Assembly: GCF_021347895.1 (NCBI RefSeq)
Contig: NC_067119.1
Coordinates: 8,754,534-8,818,533, forward strand
Length of the DNA stretch: 64,000 nt
Origin: Acanthochromis polyacanthus
Lineage: Eukaryota; Chordata; Actinopteri; Pomacentridae
Direction of reading: 5' to 3'
A program made the position numbers and the translations under genes. Positions 25,501 to 36,500 of the stretch are shown piece after piece. A model generated the notes under the pieces. The model did not search any database and was not told the DNA's origin. It saw only the letters and a list, made by a program, of their open reading frames with translations. Every line of letters begins with the position of its first letter. Within the stretch, counting starts at the first letter, position 1.

Positions 25501-28500
25501 TGAGAATAGAAACAGCATTTCAATGTTTTTAATCTATTTTGTTGATTCGGGTTTCATTTATTGAAGCGTAAAATGCAGTTTTGTTGACCAAATGACCAGA
25601 AACAACAGGAAAACACAGAGTTTCCTGTCAAGTAAGGTAACACAGACTCACTGAATTTACTGTACCCAGACCGATCGTGTTTACTGTTGTGGGCAAGTCA
25701 CACCTCAAAGGCCAATTCTGAGTCAGGAAAAACTCTGAGTAGACTCAGTATGTTGTCTGTCAATATAAGGAAATACAGAAGCGAACATGCAAATAAGGAG
25801 GAAAATAATGAGGCTAAAATATATATATAAAATATTGGTCTGCCAAAATCAGTATCTGGGTTTGTTTTATGAAAGGAGGTGCACACAGGATGGTTAAAAA
25901 ACAACAGAGAGCATGCTGGCCTGAGGAACACAAACCGTCAATATCACTGGGAAAAGTTTGGGGACAGAAAGGTTATATTCAACATTCCAAAAGTAACTTC
26001 AAAAAAAAAATCAGCAATGAGCATTTCCTATTTCACTGACTTAAGCATTGCACAAATATTGACCAAACTGTCAAAAATTATTCCGTTTTTAAGAAGGTTT
26101 TCCCTCACATCGTGACTTTATTGACTCCAGATTTTTCCTTGTCGGCGCCACCAAAAACCTACCCAGGAATTAGCCCGACTCTTAAACCCTTTGACCCGGG
26201 TAAGCCTCAGAAACCAAAAGCCACATCGCAGCTCGTAAAAACACACAAAAGCAAACCGGTAGAGACGTGGCACGAAGTTTTAAGGACTGGAAAAACAAAC
26301 TTTAAAAGTTATGGAGAAAAGAACATGTTCGGAAAAAAAAGGAAAAGCCCTTGACTCGGAGCTCCACCTCCTCTGTCAAATGTGGTGGTGTTTTTTTCAT
26401 GGCTTGGGCATGTTTTTCTACCAGTGGAGCTGTCACACTGGAATTTATAGATGATTTTACTGAAGCAAAACTCGACGGATGACATTTCATCATTCAGCAG
26501 AACAACAACCATAATCCAGCATCAGCAGCCAAAGAGCATTTCAGACTGGCAGTGGCCAATGTGTTCTACTTGTTCACCTCCCAAAACCCATAACAACACC
26601 TTTTATTTCTGTACACTGCGTATGTATTACTCACCCCACAAGTGATGAACAACATACAGATCACCAATCTGTGAGAAGAATCCGCCTACTGCCTCGTTGT
26701 TTTCCTGTCTGTACTTGATTGCCCTGGCCCTGGTGAAAACATGTTATTTTTTAGGACCTCTGGAACACCTCTAATGCTCAGCGCTCACAGGCTGCTGATA
26801 TGATTGAGATAATAAACAAATTAAATTTTCCTTACCAGTGGTTGCCCCATTCAATCATAGTTCCTGGCTGCAACACATGTGGTAGAAGATTAACATGACT
26901 TAAAAGTAAAAAATAACACCACATAGCTCCATCATACTTAAGCTATTTCAAATACACTCCACACAAACTAAACAGCAAAAGCGCTATTTATGTATTATTT
27001 ATAGCTTGTTTATTTTAAACAGAGCAGGGAACTCTCTGTCACATGAGCTCACATGCAGGCAACACTTGAGCACTGGTTCCACACAGATTATTACTCCTCA
27101 GTTCAATTAGTCAGTTAAAATTAGGGTTAATTAAACTTAGTAGGGCAAAATAGTAGAATTATAGTCGAAGTCAGAAGTGAAAATAGTATGATAATTCCAG
27201 ATACAATAAGACAATTATTTGGTTGTAACGTGCACTGCAGTGACTTTTTTTACTGAAACTGTAGTCCATCAATGGCAGATTCTGACAACAAGCGATGAGG
27301 GAAGAATTGCATTATTTGTTGAAGACATACGGCAGCTTAAAAGATACGCAAATTTTTGGTTATGTAACAACATTACTTTACATGTACTGCCAAACTGGCA
27401 GGGATAAGTTTGGAGCATTACAGCAACAGGCTCCAATAATTGTGTTTTGTTTAAAAGCAAACAACTTTTTGTGCCAATTTTATGAATACTGCATGTCCTA
27501 AATGTTCAGTATAGAGTAGGATTCCCATGCTTAAGCTGTTGTGCAATACAAAATGCTATATAACATATGCAATGTTGCAAATAAGATCTTTTTAATTTAA
27601 GTATTTGGTGCACAGCAAAGTGAAAGGACAGCTAAAGGATGTGTTGAGTCTCTTTAAAGTTCAATAGAATTTTTGAGTACTGTTGAAATACACACGCCAT
27701 GCAATATAAATACATAAAATATATGTGTTTACCTTCAGGGAATAGCTGCGCATTTCATAGATGTTTGGCCCTTGTCTTGGCAGTGGTTCATTCCAGAAAC
27801 TGAACTCCAGGAGAAGCTGGTTTCGCCTGGAAATCAACATTTTTGCCCTTTCTTTCCGAAACTCTAAATACTCCTAAAAAGAGATTAAAAATCATTTAAA
27901 ATATGCATATGACAAGCTATATTATATGTTCCCCTCAAGCTGCTTGAGTGCGAACTAACAAAAATCTTTCTGCATTGAATGTCCTACTCTACAGATTCTT
28001 TTTCATGAGTAGAAGACAAAAAAACAAGCACATTAACATTTGAAAAAGGGCTCATTTTAATGTCATTTGCTGTGTTTATACCTTTTCTGTCGCAAAATAA
28101 ACTATTGTACAAATTGCTCAGGGGTGTGCAAGGTTTTAACTGTATGTGACAAAGAAAAAGACTGAGAAACAGCTTGCAGCAAACCTTGTTAGTTTTCAAC
28201 TTGTGCAGGCATTCAGTCAAAGCCGGGTATCCTCCTGTGTATCGCCACAGATGCACTGCAAAAAACGAACAGCAGGTGTCACTGCAGCACTGCAAAACAA
28301 CCGATGCCACCCACACAACCAAGAACTACTGAATACATCACCCTGTAGTCACTTTTTTTGTTGTCACTGAATGCTCTTAATGTATACTATACACTGTAAA
28401 TTATCATATGTAGAAGGGGAGGTGTTGGTGGTGAGTCACTGTGCGTGCCCACAGGTTTCTGTGATGCTCTGCCAAAGAATTAACAGTCAAACTGCAGTCA

Positions 28501-31500
28501 CTCACAATGAACAGTTATGATCGAGCATTTATGAGGCTGTAAAACACATAAATCACTCCAATCCTCTGTACGCAGCAATCATGATCAATCAAAGGTGAGA
28601 CTCTTTGTTCTGTGATATTGTTTATTCACTGCTTGCTTACCTGCTTGATCCTGTTCTCCATACCAGGTATTCCAGCTTCCTACCACCTCACATGGGTAGT
28701 CTTTGTCCCGATGGAGCCTGTTTTGGACCTCAGCCCTAAAGCACAAATAAAAAAATGAATGCAAACACACACACAGTTTTTGTAAAAGGTGCACGCAGTT
28801 ACGATATACTGTCACTTCACTATAATAACCAACTAGAGGGCACTTGGGCAGCAAAAAGGATAAAAATAAAAGTCCATCATAAAAAAAATCCATCCAGCTT
28901 GGCATTATACTCAAAGATATAACTCCTATTGAGTCAGTAGTTTGCTCAATTAACCTTGTAATTCTAAAATACCATTCCATTGTTAATGGGAGAAACACTA
29001 AACTTCTATCATTGTGAAAATCTAATTTGCTGGTCCTCGTCTCAGAGAATATCTACCTTCATCTGCCCATCAGATTATTATAGAATGTTCTGTCGATGTA
29101 GGTTTTCAAAGAATGTGCAATTGAAGAAAAAAAAGCCCAAAAAAACAACTTAATAAGAGGAGGTAATGTAGGGAATGTCTCCACTTACTCTAGACTGTTG
29201 TATGCTTCCAGACACTCTGGTTTGACGTTGTGGACTAAAAAAAAAAAAAAAAATTAGAAGAAAGAGAGCCAGACTTATCAGAAATAGGTGGTTTTTAAAA
29301 AAATACAAGCAACAATCAAATTTTTCAACAAAGTAATTTCACACTCCGATTCAGAAAAGATTTTACATACAAAACTGATTCGCTTGCAATAGGTTATAGG
29401 CTACGGCTGATAGAGTGTTCAAATTGAAATCCCTACATGGTGTGATGTACGCCACACAAAAGATCAAAGCCCGGTGAGAATGAGAGATTTCTCTTCCAGA
29501 GACAGACACAGTTATCATGACAGACTCAATAGAAAGCCAGGCAAATTGTTCTGATGTAAAAAATAAAAAATAAAAAAGACTTTACATCGCTGATACATCA
29601 TGCTGTTGTAGAATAACTTGTTGCTGCCTGTATGTTGTGTGTGAATGTCTAATAATAAATAACTTTGTACAGTGAAGTTCTGTGTTTGCCTCTCATGCTA
29701 CTTTCAGTTTTCTAAGGTCACTCAGTGTGGAGTGAATTGAATTAACATGATTTATTTAGCTGTTTTCTGCAGCACAAAAATGGATGAAAGTCTGTTGAGG
29801 CACAAAACAGAATCGACTTCATTATAATATGATGTAAGTGAATTACATTCACTTATGTTTGGCCTTCTGCAACTCTGCACTTAAAGTTCAGTCTTCGCTT
29901 GTGTGTAAATAAAAAGCTGTTGGCCTACACTGAATTTTGTACAGGTTGCTGGTCTCCTTCTTTGACAGCAGGTTGGAGTGAGCATCTTTCCTGGCGTCGA
30001 CTTTGTGCACAAATAAGGACCGGAACCAGCCTTTGTTGCTGCTCTCTGAAAACCTCCTACACACAAACAAGATAAAAGAAAGTTTCACAAAGGCTCAAAG
30101 AGAAAACATAAACCGCAGAAGTCATCGGTATAAAAAAGAAAAACTTTAAAAGGAATAAGGGGATGTACGTGACATATGGACTAAAAGATGGTCATGTGCA
30201 TATGCGTACTGTAGCAAGTGAGTTGAATACTGCATCTTGTGCCTTCACTTCAAAACTTACTTTCACCAAGTTAGGGGTAAATAATAAAAGAATATCATTC
30301 CATTTAATTGCAACAATCCAAAAGGCTAAAATCTAAATTTGAACATTAATAACTGTCTCTGATAATCGCAGAGCAGAAACTGGAATGGGTCATGTGCTTC
30401 TGCTGTAGTTTTAGGAACCATGCCAATGAAAATAAACTAAGTATAATAGTGCCATATGAGCAAACAGAGAGTATTTCAACCTGTTAATACTACAACCTTA
30501 ATGTTTATGGCTGAAAATTGCAGAAAAAAAATGTTACATATAGTTTTTTTAAGATTATGACAGTAAAACCATAATAATGAAAAATCCAACCTTATATATG
30601 TACATAAAAACTATAAATCTGAAGCAAAACTAACTAATAAAATCTGTTAACAAAACCAGGAGGAAAAACATCGGCTGTATGAAACCAGGGTATTCATATC
30701 CAGTGTTAAACAGAGCTCCCACTCTCAACTAGACATTAAATTCAAGGACTTTCATGGCTTTTTACAAACTCATGATTTTTAAACCTTTTTAAAGCTGCTT
30801 CAATGGCACATTAACCTCAATTTCTGGATTTTTTTTCCCACAGGATGTGGAGTGTCAGTCACAGGCAGCCTAGCTGTTGTATCCCCACATGGATTAGGCA
30901 GCTATACTGTGCAAATGTCAGTGAAATTTAGCACTTTCACAGCCATCTGTTAACTCAAACACTTTCTCAGGCTCCGTTTTTCTACTCTAAAGTCCCAAAA
31001 CTTTCAAGGTCAGTGGGACATCTCTTTTAATAACCTCATGGGCCAATAGCTTTAATTGGGAGCTATAATTAAAAACGAATTTCCCATGGCACCCTCACAA
31101 AAATAGCTACAAGCCAAAAAAAAATCTTGCTTTTAAACAGCTAGAGCCAGATGCAGAGGAAATGCACACAGAATTGGAAGCACAAACAAACTTATCTTGG
31201 AGTATTATTTTTCAAGGAGTGTAGCTTCACAGGACAAAGTTCAGAGGTCCTGCAAATGATTAAAGCTGGTCTGGAAAACTGCCTCGTTTTATGTATTACT
31301 AGAACAAAATACTAATGCATGGACATGCTGAATATTCTAGCTAATTTACTTCATAAAGAGTTACCCCTGAGTGAAAAAAATAAAACATATGGAGTCACAC
31401 AATTAACACACAGCATTATTCTTATGCTGACAATTTAATGATGGTTAAATAGTGATATAAGGTAATATTAGCTAACGTGTAGCAAACAGCAAAGTGTCAC

Positions 31501-31759
31501 ATTTTAGTTTAGGAGGTAAATTAAGCTAAATTTAATTTAATATAGCACTCAGCATGCTCATTTTTGTCAGGTTTAGGCAAACAAACCCCAACATTTGTTG
31601 TTGACAGCACGTTACTCAACTCAACGGTCACTAACTGCTAAGCTAAGCTAGCAGTTGATTAAAGAAACAGAAGTTTGTTTACCTGCTAGCTTGATTCAGG
31701 TTGACAGAGAACCTGTAGAACTTTTGTCCGTTAATCCGCACAGAACTAGTCCCCGCCAT
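22487..31759 (-). CDS. nipsnap1: nipsnap1, mitochondrial NIPSNAP protein (10 exons, complete)
   Basis: NIPSNAP1/2 are mitochondrial proteins with two dimeric alpha-beta barrel-like halves. In vertebrates they act as 'eat-me' signals that recruit autophagy machinery to damaged mitochondria. Ten exons join in frame to 277 residues (human about 284). The N-terminus ([17 protein letters not shown]...) has Arg/Lys and Ser but no acidic residue for about 28 residues, fitting a targeting peptide. Family signatures are [123 protein letters not shown] and the C-terminus [26 protein letters not shown] and YKIQ favour NIPSNAP1 over NIPSNAP2. A Tc1 relic interrupts intron 9. Confidence 0.95.
22696..23942 (-). 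mobile_element. Tc1-like transposon, decayed, in nipsnap1 intron 9
   Basis: Termini 'cactatattgccaaaagtat' and its reverse complement ending at 23942 are flanked by TA on both sides (22694-22695, 23943-23944). The 1247-bp size is normal for Tc1. Transposase pieces survive in several minus-strand frames: an N-terminal helix-turn-helix (about 23578-23816, [20 protein letters not shown]), then [19 protein letters not shown] (about 23200-23255), then [15 protein letters not shown] (about 22946-22995). The frames are broken repeatedly, so it is inactive. Confidence 0.92.
22946..23816 (-). pseudogene. Tc1 transposase remnant in nipsnap1 intron 9
   Basis: Three discontinuous frames together cover a recognisable transposase from the helix-turn-helix to the [10 protein letters not shown] motif with the third acidic residue. 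Stops and frame changes separate them. No restored product is implied. Confidence 0.85.
24693..24776 (-). CDS. nipsnap1: nipsnap1 coding exon 9
   Basis: Residues 230-256 ([20 protein letters not shown] then DANVFYT). Acceptor TTATAG|CC, donor ACAG|GTAAGA. Confidence 0.95.
24784..24802. repeat. (CA)n microsatellite
   Basis: About nine CA units, just upstream (in transcription terms) of the nipsnap1 exon 9 acceptor. Confidence 0.85.
26240..26595 (+). pseudogene. Degraded Tc1/mariner transposase fragment in nipsnap1 intron 8-9 region
   Basis: Across two or three plus-strand frames one can read [49 protein letters not shown] and [19 protein letters not shown]. They occur in the order seen in Tc1-type catalytic domains ([13 protein letters not shown], GGSVMVWGCFA, QQDNDPKHTS). 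Both expected catalytic Asp positions appear altered (RTGK, QQNN). It ends just before nipsnap1 exon 8 and lies antisense to that gene. The outer boundaries are not resolved; a 'tatttggccagttac' stretch near 25130 could be an old terminus. Confidence 0.55.
26635..26729 (-). CDS. nipsnap1: nipsnap1 coding exon 8
   Basis: Residues 198-228 ([20 protein letters not shown] then [11 protein letters not shown]). Acceptor CACCAG|GG, donor TGGG|GTGAGT. Confidence 0.96.
26836..26867 (-). CDS. nipsnap1: nipsnap1 coding exon 7
   Basis: A 32-nt exon for [10 protein letters not shown] plus two bases of Trp197. Acceptor TTGCAG|CCA, donor CACTG|GTAAGG. Confidence 0.95.
27733..27873 (-). CDS. nipsnap1: nipsnap1 coding exon 6
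   Basis: Residues 140-186, [20 protein letters not shown] followed by [20 protein letters not shown]. Acceptor TTTTAG|GAG, donor GAAG|GTAAAC. Phase 0 at both ends. Confidence 0.96.
28185..28255 (-). CDS. nipsnap1: nipsnap1 coding exon 5
   Basis: Residues 117-139 ([23 protein letters not shown]). Acceptor TTGCAG|TG, donor CAAG|GTTTGC. Confidence 0.95.
28641..28735 (-). CDS. nipsnap1: nipsnap1 coding exon 4
   Basis: Residues 85-115, including [20 protein letters not shown], a diagnostic NIPSNAP stretch. Acceptor TTTAG|GG, donor GCAG|GTAAGC. Confidence 0.96.
29189..29234 (-). CDS. nipsnap1: nipsnap1 coding exon 3
   Basis: A short 46-nt exon for residues 70-83 ([14 protein letters not shown]). 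Acceptor TTTTAG|TC, donor TAGA|GTAAGT. Confidence 0.94.
29929..30056 (-). CDS. nipsnap1: nipsnap1 coding exon 2
   Basis: Residues 27-68 ([20 protein letters not shown] to LYKIQ), then one base of Phe69. Acceptor GTGTAG|G, donor CAGT|GTAGGC. The split T|TC codon restores the family KIQFHNVKP. Confidence 0.95.
31683..31759 (-). CDS. nipsnap1: nipsnap1 coding exon 1
   Basis: Residues 1-25 plus two bases of Arg26; donor GCAG|GTAAAC. The start AACATGG has A at -3 and G at +4. This exon is the least conserved part and is supported mainly by frame, donor and targeting-peptide character. Confidence 0.85.
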
Positions 31760-31930
31760 GTTCCTCTGTACAGTAAAAACGTCCTGTGACAGGTAAACAC
31801 GCTCTGCGGGTTAATGTTTACCTGCCTGTCTGGGAGGTATTGACGGCTAATCATGTCGACTCTGCTCGGTCATCCCGCCGGAGGTTTAAATAGACACGTC
31901 AAGACGCAGGACACACTGATCAATATGCGC
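31760..31930 (-). promoter_or_regulatory. nipsnap1 5' UTR and proximal promoter candidate
   Basis: On the minus strand a TATA-like CTATTTAAAC (31884-31893) lies about 125 bases before the ATG, in a locally GC-richer segment with CCGGCGGGATG. An out-of-frame upstream ATG follows it. Transcription start is inferred only. Confidence 0.35.
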
Positions 31931-32010
31931 ACAATCGATCAGACCTGATTAATTGAGTGACCGTATAAAAAAGTTTCCAATAAAAAACAAATAAAATAAT
32001 TATTAAGATT

Positions 32011-32044
32011 CTTATTATATTATATTATATTATATTATATTATT
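32011..32044. repeat. (ATATT)n simple repeat
   Basis: Five-base units of attat/tatat in the spacer between nipsnap1 and lrrc74b. Confidence 0.85.
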
Positions 32045-32597
32045 AGGCATTTTACAGTAACTTCACAATATTTATTTCAGATTTTACTTAAATTTCATGT
32101 GAAAAAGTTCATTATCATGTGCAACATTGGTTTATTTTCTTCAGCAACATTGTTAGTATTCCATTTTTATTCAGCTTACAAATTTTTACAAAATACTTTC
32201 CAACTACAATTGCCGTAAGGGCAAATTATTTGAGACGTTGGGTTATTTATGAGAAGAAAGAAAGGAGAAGAATAGAGAAAAGGGTGAGAAGTACAACACA
32301 AATACAACGCAAATGTAATTTTTTTCTAATTTTTCTCTTTTACTTGATGACTATTAGTCTTTGTATTCTGTCGGGTTGGTGGGTTGCCTGCGTCTTAACA
32401 TGCTGCTGTAACAAAGTAATTTCCTGTATTACTAGTATAGTATTATTCTTTTTAAAAAAAAAAAAAAAGCTATACATTTCTCTGTGAAATTCAGATTTTT
32501 TTTGAATAATCAGACATCTCTTGTTTTTACACATTCTTTTAATGAAAGATGAGGGAAAGATTAAAACCCAGCCAATATCTAATTTTATTTACTGCAA

Positions 32598-32680
<83 letters not shown>
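32598..32680. repeat. (TATC)n tetranucleotide microsatellite
   Basis: About 20 perfect uninterrupted TATC units in the nipsnap1-lrrc74b spacer. Perfect long tetranucleotides are usually length-polymorphic. Any ORF through it (YLSIYLSI...) is a repeat artefact. Confidence 0.98.
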
Positions 32681-32683
<3 letters not shown>

Positions 32684-33302
32684 TTTATTTTCCATTATTA
32701 ACTTCTTAAAACATGACTAAAGTAAATGGTTAGGTACTTTCCACCTCTACATTTAAAGATTACTAATAGGCCGAACTAAGTCCAAAAATGTAAGATTTAT
32801 GTAAGCTTCATATCTAAAGCTTTTTTTATAAGTCAATTGAACTAAATTGACCAGGCTGGAGGTCATTTTTGGGTATGTGTAAGAGGTAAACTAACATTAC
32901 ATCCAAATGACACCTTGCTGTATCTAACACAGTTTGAATTGTCCTGCAGCAGCAAACAGGTCTCTTATCTAATAGTGGACCGTTCTTTCAAAGCTGCTTT
33001 TTCTATTAGACTAGTCATGCAGTACTTAAATCCTTTTGTGCAACCCACTTTCACTTCTTTTCATACACAATGCAGCGCTCTCTGATCCTCTCCATCACTC
33101 TGCCCACTGATATTATATAACATCAAATCAGATCATATCTAAAAAGAATCATACTCAATACCTGTTTGTATGCCCATTTTGAGTGACTTTATTAACACTA
33201 TATTTCAAGCACTTCACACATGCTGTATCTTTGGGAAAATGAGCAGTCTACCTCTGAATTGCCTTTATTTTCCACTGATTGGGTATTTAACAAGTTTTAC
33301 AT

Positions 33303-33308
33303 TTTATT
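33303..33308 (-). terminator. Candidate lrrc74b polyadenylation signal (AATAAA)
   Basis: The minus strand reads AATAAA about 175 bases after the lrrc74b stop codon. The distance suits a short 3' UTR. Two further AATAAA-like sites follow near 33190-33270. Confidence 0.5.
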
Positions 33309-33480
33309 CAACAGGATATGCTCTCACAGCTCTATAAAGAAGACTTCTTTTTTATGAAAAATTACATTTTTGCAGGCATCCATGCTTTGGTTCATCTGTC
33401 GCTGAAAACGTCCATAGGGCTTTGAGAGGATTTCTTCCATCTTTACTGGCATAAAAGTACAGCAATTACAGTAACACTTT

Positions 33481-33594
33481 TCAAGCTTCCTTCCTGAATG
33501 CGCCAATTCGGCCCCCATGATTTACTTTAAGCTCAGGCAATATTTCTTTCACTGCCGTATACAAGTCCTCGAAATCTTGGTTCACTGGGATGTC
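33481..33594 (-). CDS. lrrc74b: lrrc74b coding exon 10 with stop
   Basis: Residues 381-417: [20 protein letters not shown] then [17 protein letters not shown] and TGA. The acceptor is CTCCAG|GAC. An earlier AG (near 33634) opens a longer frame but does not fit the family cap. Confidence 0.93.
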   Translation of the reverse strand, partial: DIPVNQDFEDLYTAVKEILPELKVNHGGRIGAFRKEA

Positions 33595-36500
33595 CTGGAG
33601 AGAGTCATAAAGAGAGTGGATAAGTTTGCCTCCTGCAAAAAGAAAAAAAAAGACTTGCAGAAATGCTTGCAGAGGTGAAACCTGTGACTTACTGAAAAGT
33701 CTAAAGCCTCCATGGCTGAATCTGGGTTTTCCTGGACAGACTGAAGGATCCCGTAGCAGCCAGCATTCTGGATGGGGTTCTTCCCAATCTGTCCACAGAC
33801 ACACAAACATAAGAATATTGCATTCAAGTTGGGTTATGGAGGTGATGAAATAACAAATGACTTTTAGAAACTACATCCCACTTTGTAAGCCATGTTATGC
33901 TTTGAAACATTTTTGGGAATAGACTTTTAATTCTGGCAGAGAGTAAGATGACAAAATTGGTATCATTCTCACATTTGTGCATCTCCTATGAAGCTTAAAT
34001 CTAACTTACATCTAATTTAGAGTCTTTGCTGTTTACAACTGATGACAGCTACTTAAAGCCAGGAAATAGCTATAATCATACAAACTCCAAATGTCAGTTT
34101 TTCTTCTCTTTTTCTACAGATTAAACAAATAAAATATGACAAGTTAATGAATGAGTTTTGCAAATTCTACTCGGCACATTGTGAAACCACCAGACAGAGC
34201 CATAACAGTTCTACAGGTTTCAAGAGTTTTTTTTTTTTATGCCAAGCTAAGTTAATCAGCTGCCTGTAATAACTTTGCATTTATTTCACAGGCATGAAAG
34301 TGGCTTCAGTGCCCTCGTCTTACTCTCTGCCTGGAGGCAAAATTCCCAAAATGCCAATTATTTGCTTTCAGTCTGGGGTTCTTTTGCCCTATTGACTTGT
34401 GACTGTAATTCATAGTTTACTGTCCATTTAAAACCAACAAAAAACATTTTTAAAATAGGCGGTGCAGAAGTTAGAAAACAAAAACAGACAAAGATTAGTT
34501 TCCATTTAAACAGGAGCAAAGTGTGTTGTGTCTCCTTCCAAACTCATATTTCATTTTCATGTACAACATGTTCATGTAATGTGACATTTAATTTTTCTAG
34601 TTTGTTGTGTAATTTTTTAGTTCACTGTGCAATATTGCTTTGTCGTGTGTAATATCTCAATTTCATCTATGTGTAATTCTTCAATTTCAGGCACAATATT
34701 TCATTATCATGTGTGATACTTTACAACCTCAATATCGTCACTGTCAGCCAGTGTTACTTATTACATTTGTTTCTACTGTAATCTTATTATAGCTCTCTTA
34801 CTGTTATTTTCAGCAGTGTAGCCTACTTCCATCTGTTATTCTCTATTTTGCTCTGCATTTATTCCCATTTTAAGTAATTTCTGAGCAAGATCTGGCAAAA
34901 GAGTTTCTGTTGGAATCAAGAAAGCTTTATCTTATCATAACTTATCTTACATTCACACAACATTCTGCCAAAAAAAAAAAACAGACTAAATGTATGGAAG
35001 TCTTTTTTTTTTTTTACTGGATTCTTGTGGTTGAAAACAGTGTGCAGTACAGTGATCTTGAGTGCCTCTAAAGATGACAGAAAAGATAAGAAACTACAGA
35101 TTTGCTGAGTACACATTCTTAGTACGAGACTCAGTGATTATATGTTTAGGTCTTGATTTGCATGGATTTTCCTGCTCATGAGTTTTCAAAGTTGCGTACG
35201 CAGCAAAACATTTTCATCAGTCGGCATCAAGTGCTCAGACTTTAACTCAGTTACGTGTCCTCTCCATAACTTTTTTAATCAGTTAAGACCATCCAGGACA
35301 TTAAAAGAAATTACAGTCATCCATTTATTTGTCCCATTTTATCCACTGATGCCCCCCATTGCTTGTGAAGCTGGATCCAATCTCTTTTCAACAGCTTACA
35401 TTCAGGGATTTGATTGTCTTGTTTACTTTGAGGCCCATGGCGAGGTGGATGGCTCCTTCAGGGGGGATTCTGTTGTTACTGTGGCGAGAAGCAAATGCAG
35501 AAAAAGAAACGAAAGGTGTGTTGGAGTGTGAGGGAAGTAATCATAAAGTGATATTTTTTAAATGGTAGTATTCATCGCCCCCCAAAAAATCCTGGACATT
35601 TGTGAAAGAAGCTTTGCTCTAAACAAAAAGTTAAACAAGGGCAGGAGTAATTGGATTACTTTTTGGTTTACAGCTTCGAGGCTCAAGGGTGAACACCATT
35701 TCAGGTCTATTAGCAAAGCTGCAAATCACCAGGAGGCTCATAAACTATGTAACTCCACAAACAAGTGAAAAAGTCTCAGATCTCTGATTTATGAAAGAAT
35801 GATCTAAATCAAAGGTTCAACCTCTGCCCCTTTTAACCCAATTACTGTTCAACAATCTGATCATCAGATACGAAGAAACCAGCATCTCATACCTCACATT
35901 CACCTCCTCTAAAATGTTGTTCTCTTTTAGAGCCTGTCCTAAAGCGACGGCTCCTTCTTTCCCAAAGCCATTAAATGACAGATCCACTGTTCTCAGGGAA
36001 ACATTTGCCTGAAACACAAAAAAGAAGGAGCCTTTGGAGATGAGAGATTTCAAAAGCAACATGTAACACTCACTCTGCAATAGTCTGCCGTCACTCTGCT
36101 GACAAAACTTGAGCAAGGTCTCGTACATGATTAACAAACTTCATAATTTAAAGTGAGAGATGTATGGATTCTGAATCCTGTCAGGAACCGAATCAATCAA
36201 ATCAAGGTCTGTGTGACCATGTTCATCATTAAGACCCTGTCCACACGTATTCGGATAAGTCTAAAAAACGCATATATTTTCTCCGATTTGGCCAGTCATC
36301 CACATGAAACCGGAGGTTTTTGGTTCTGAAAACGGAGGTTTTGAAAACTCCGGCCAAAGTGGAGATTTGGGAAAAACCCCGGGTATGCGTTTACGTGTGG
36401 ACAGACATAACCGGAGTTTTAGGAGCGCAGACAACACTGCCTGCGACAAAACTGCTGTCACAGACATGCGACCTTTGTAGACAATCGGAGCAGAATGGAC

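Noticed and set aside
28585..28998. 137-codon minus-strand frame
   Set aside because: Only 28641-28735 of it is coding (nipsnap1 exon 4). The rest is intron read-through.
22487..31759. FBXO21, expected beside NOS1 from human synteny
   Set aside because: The exons encode NIPSNAP signatures ([27 protein letters not shown]), not an F-box protein.
32598..32680. CRISPR-like regular array
   Set aside because: It is a simple tetranucleotide microsatellite with no spacers, in a vertebrate genome.
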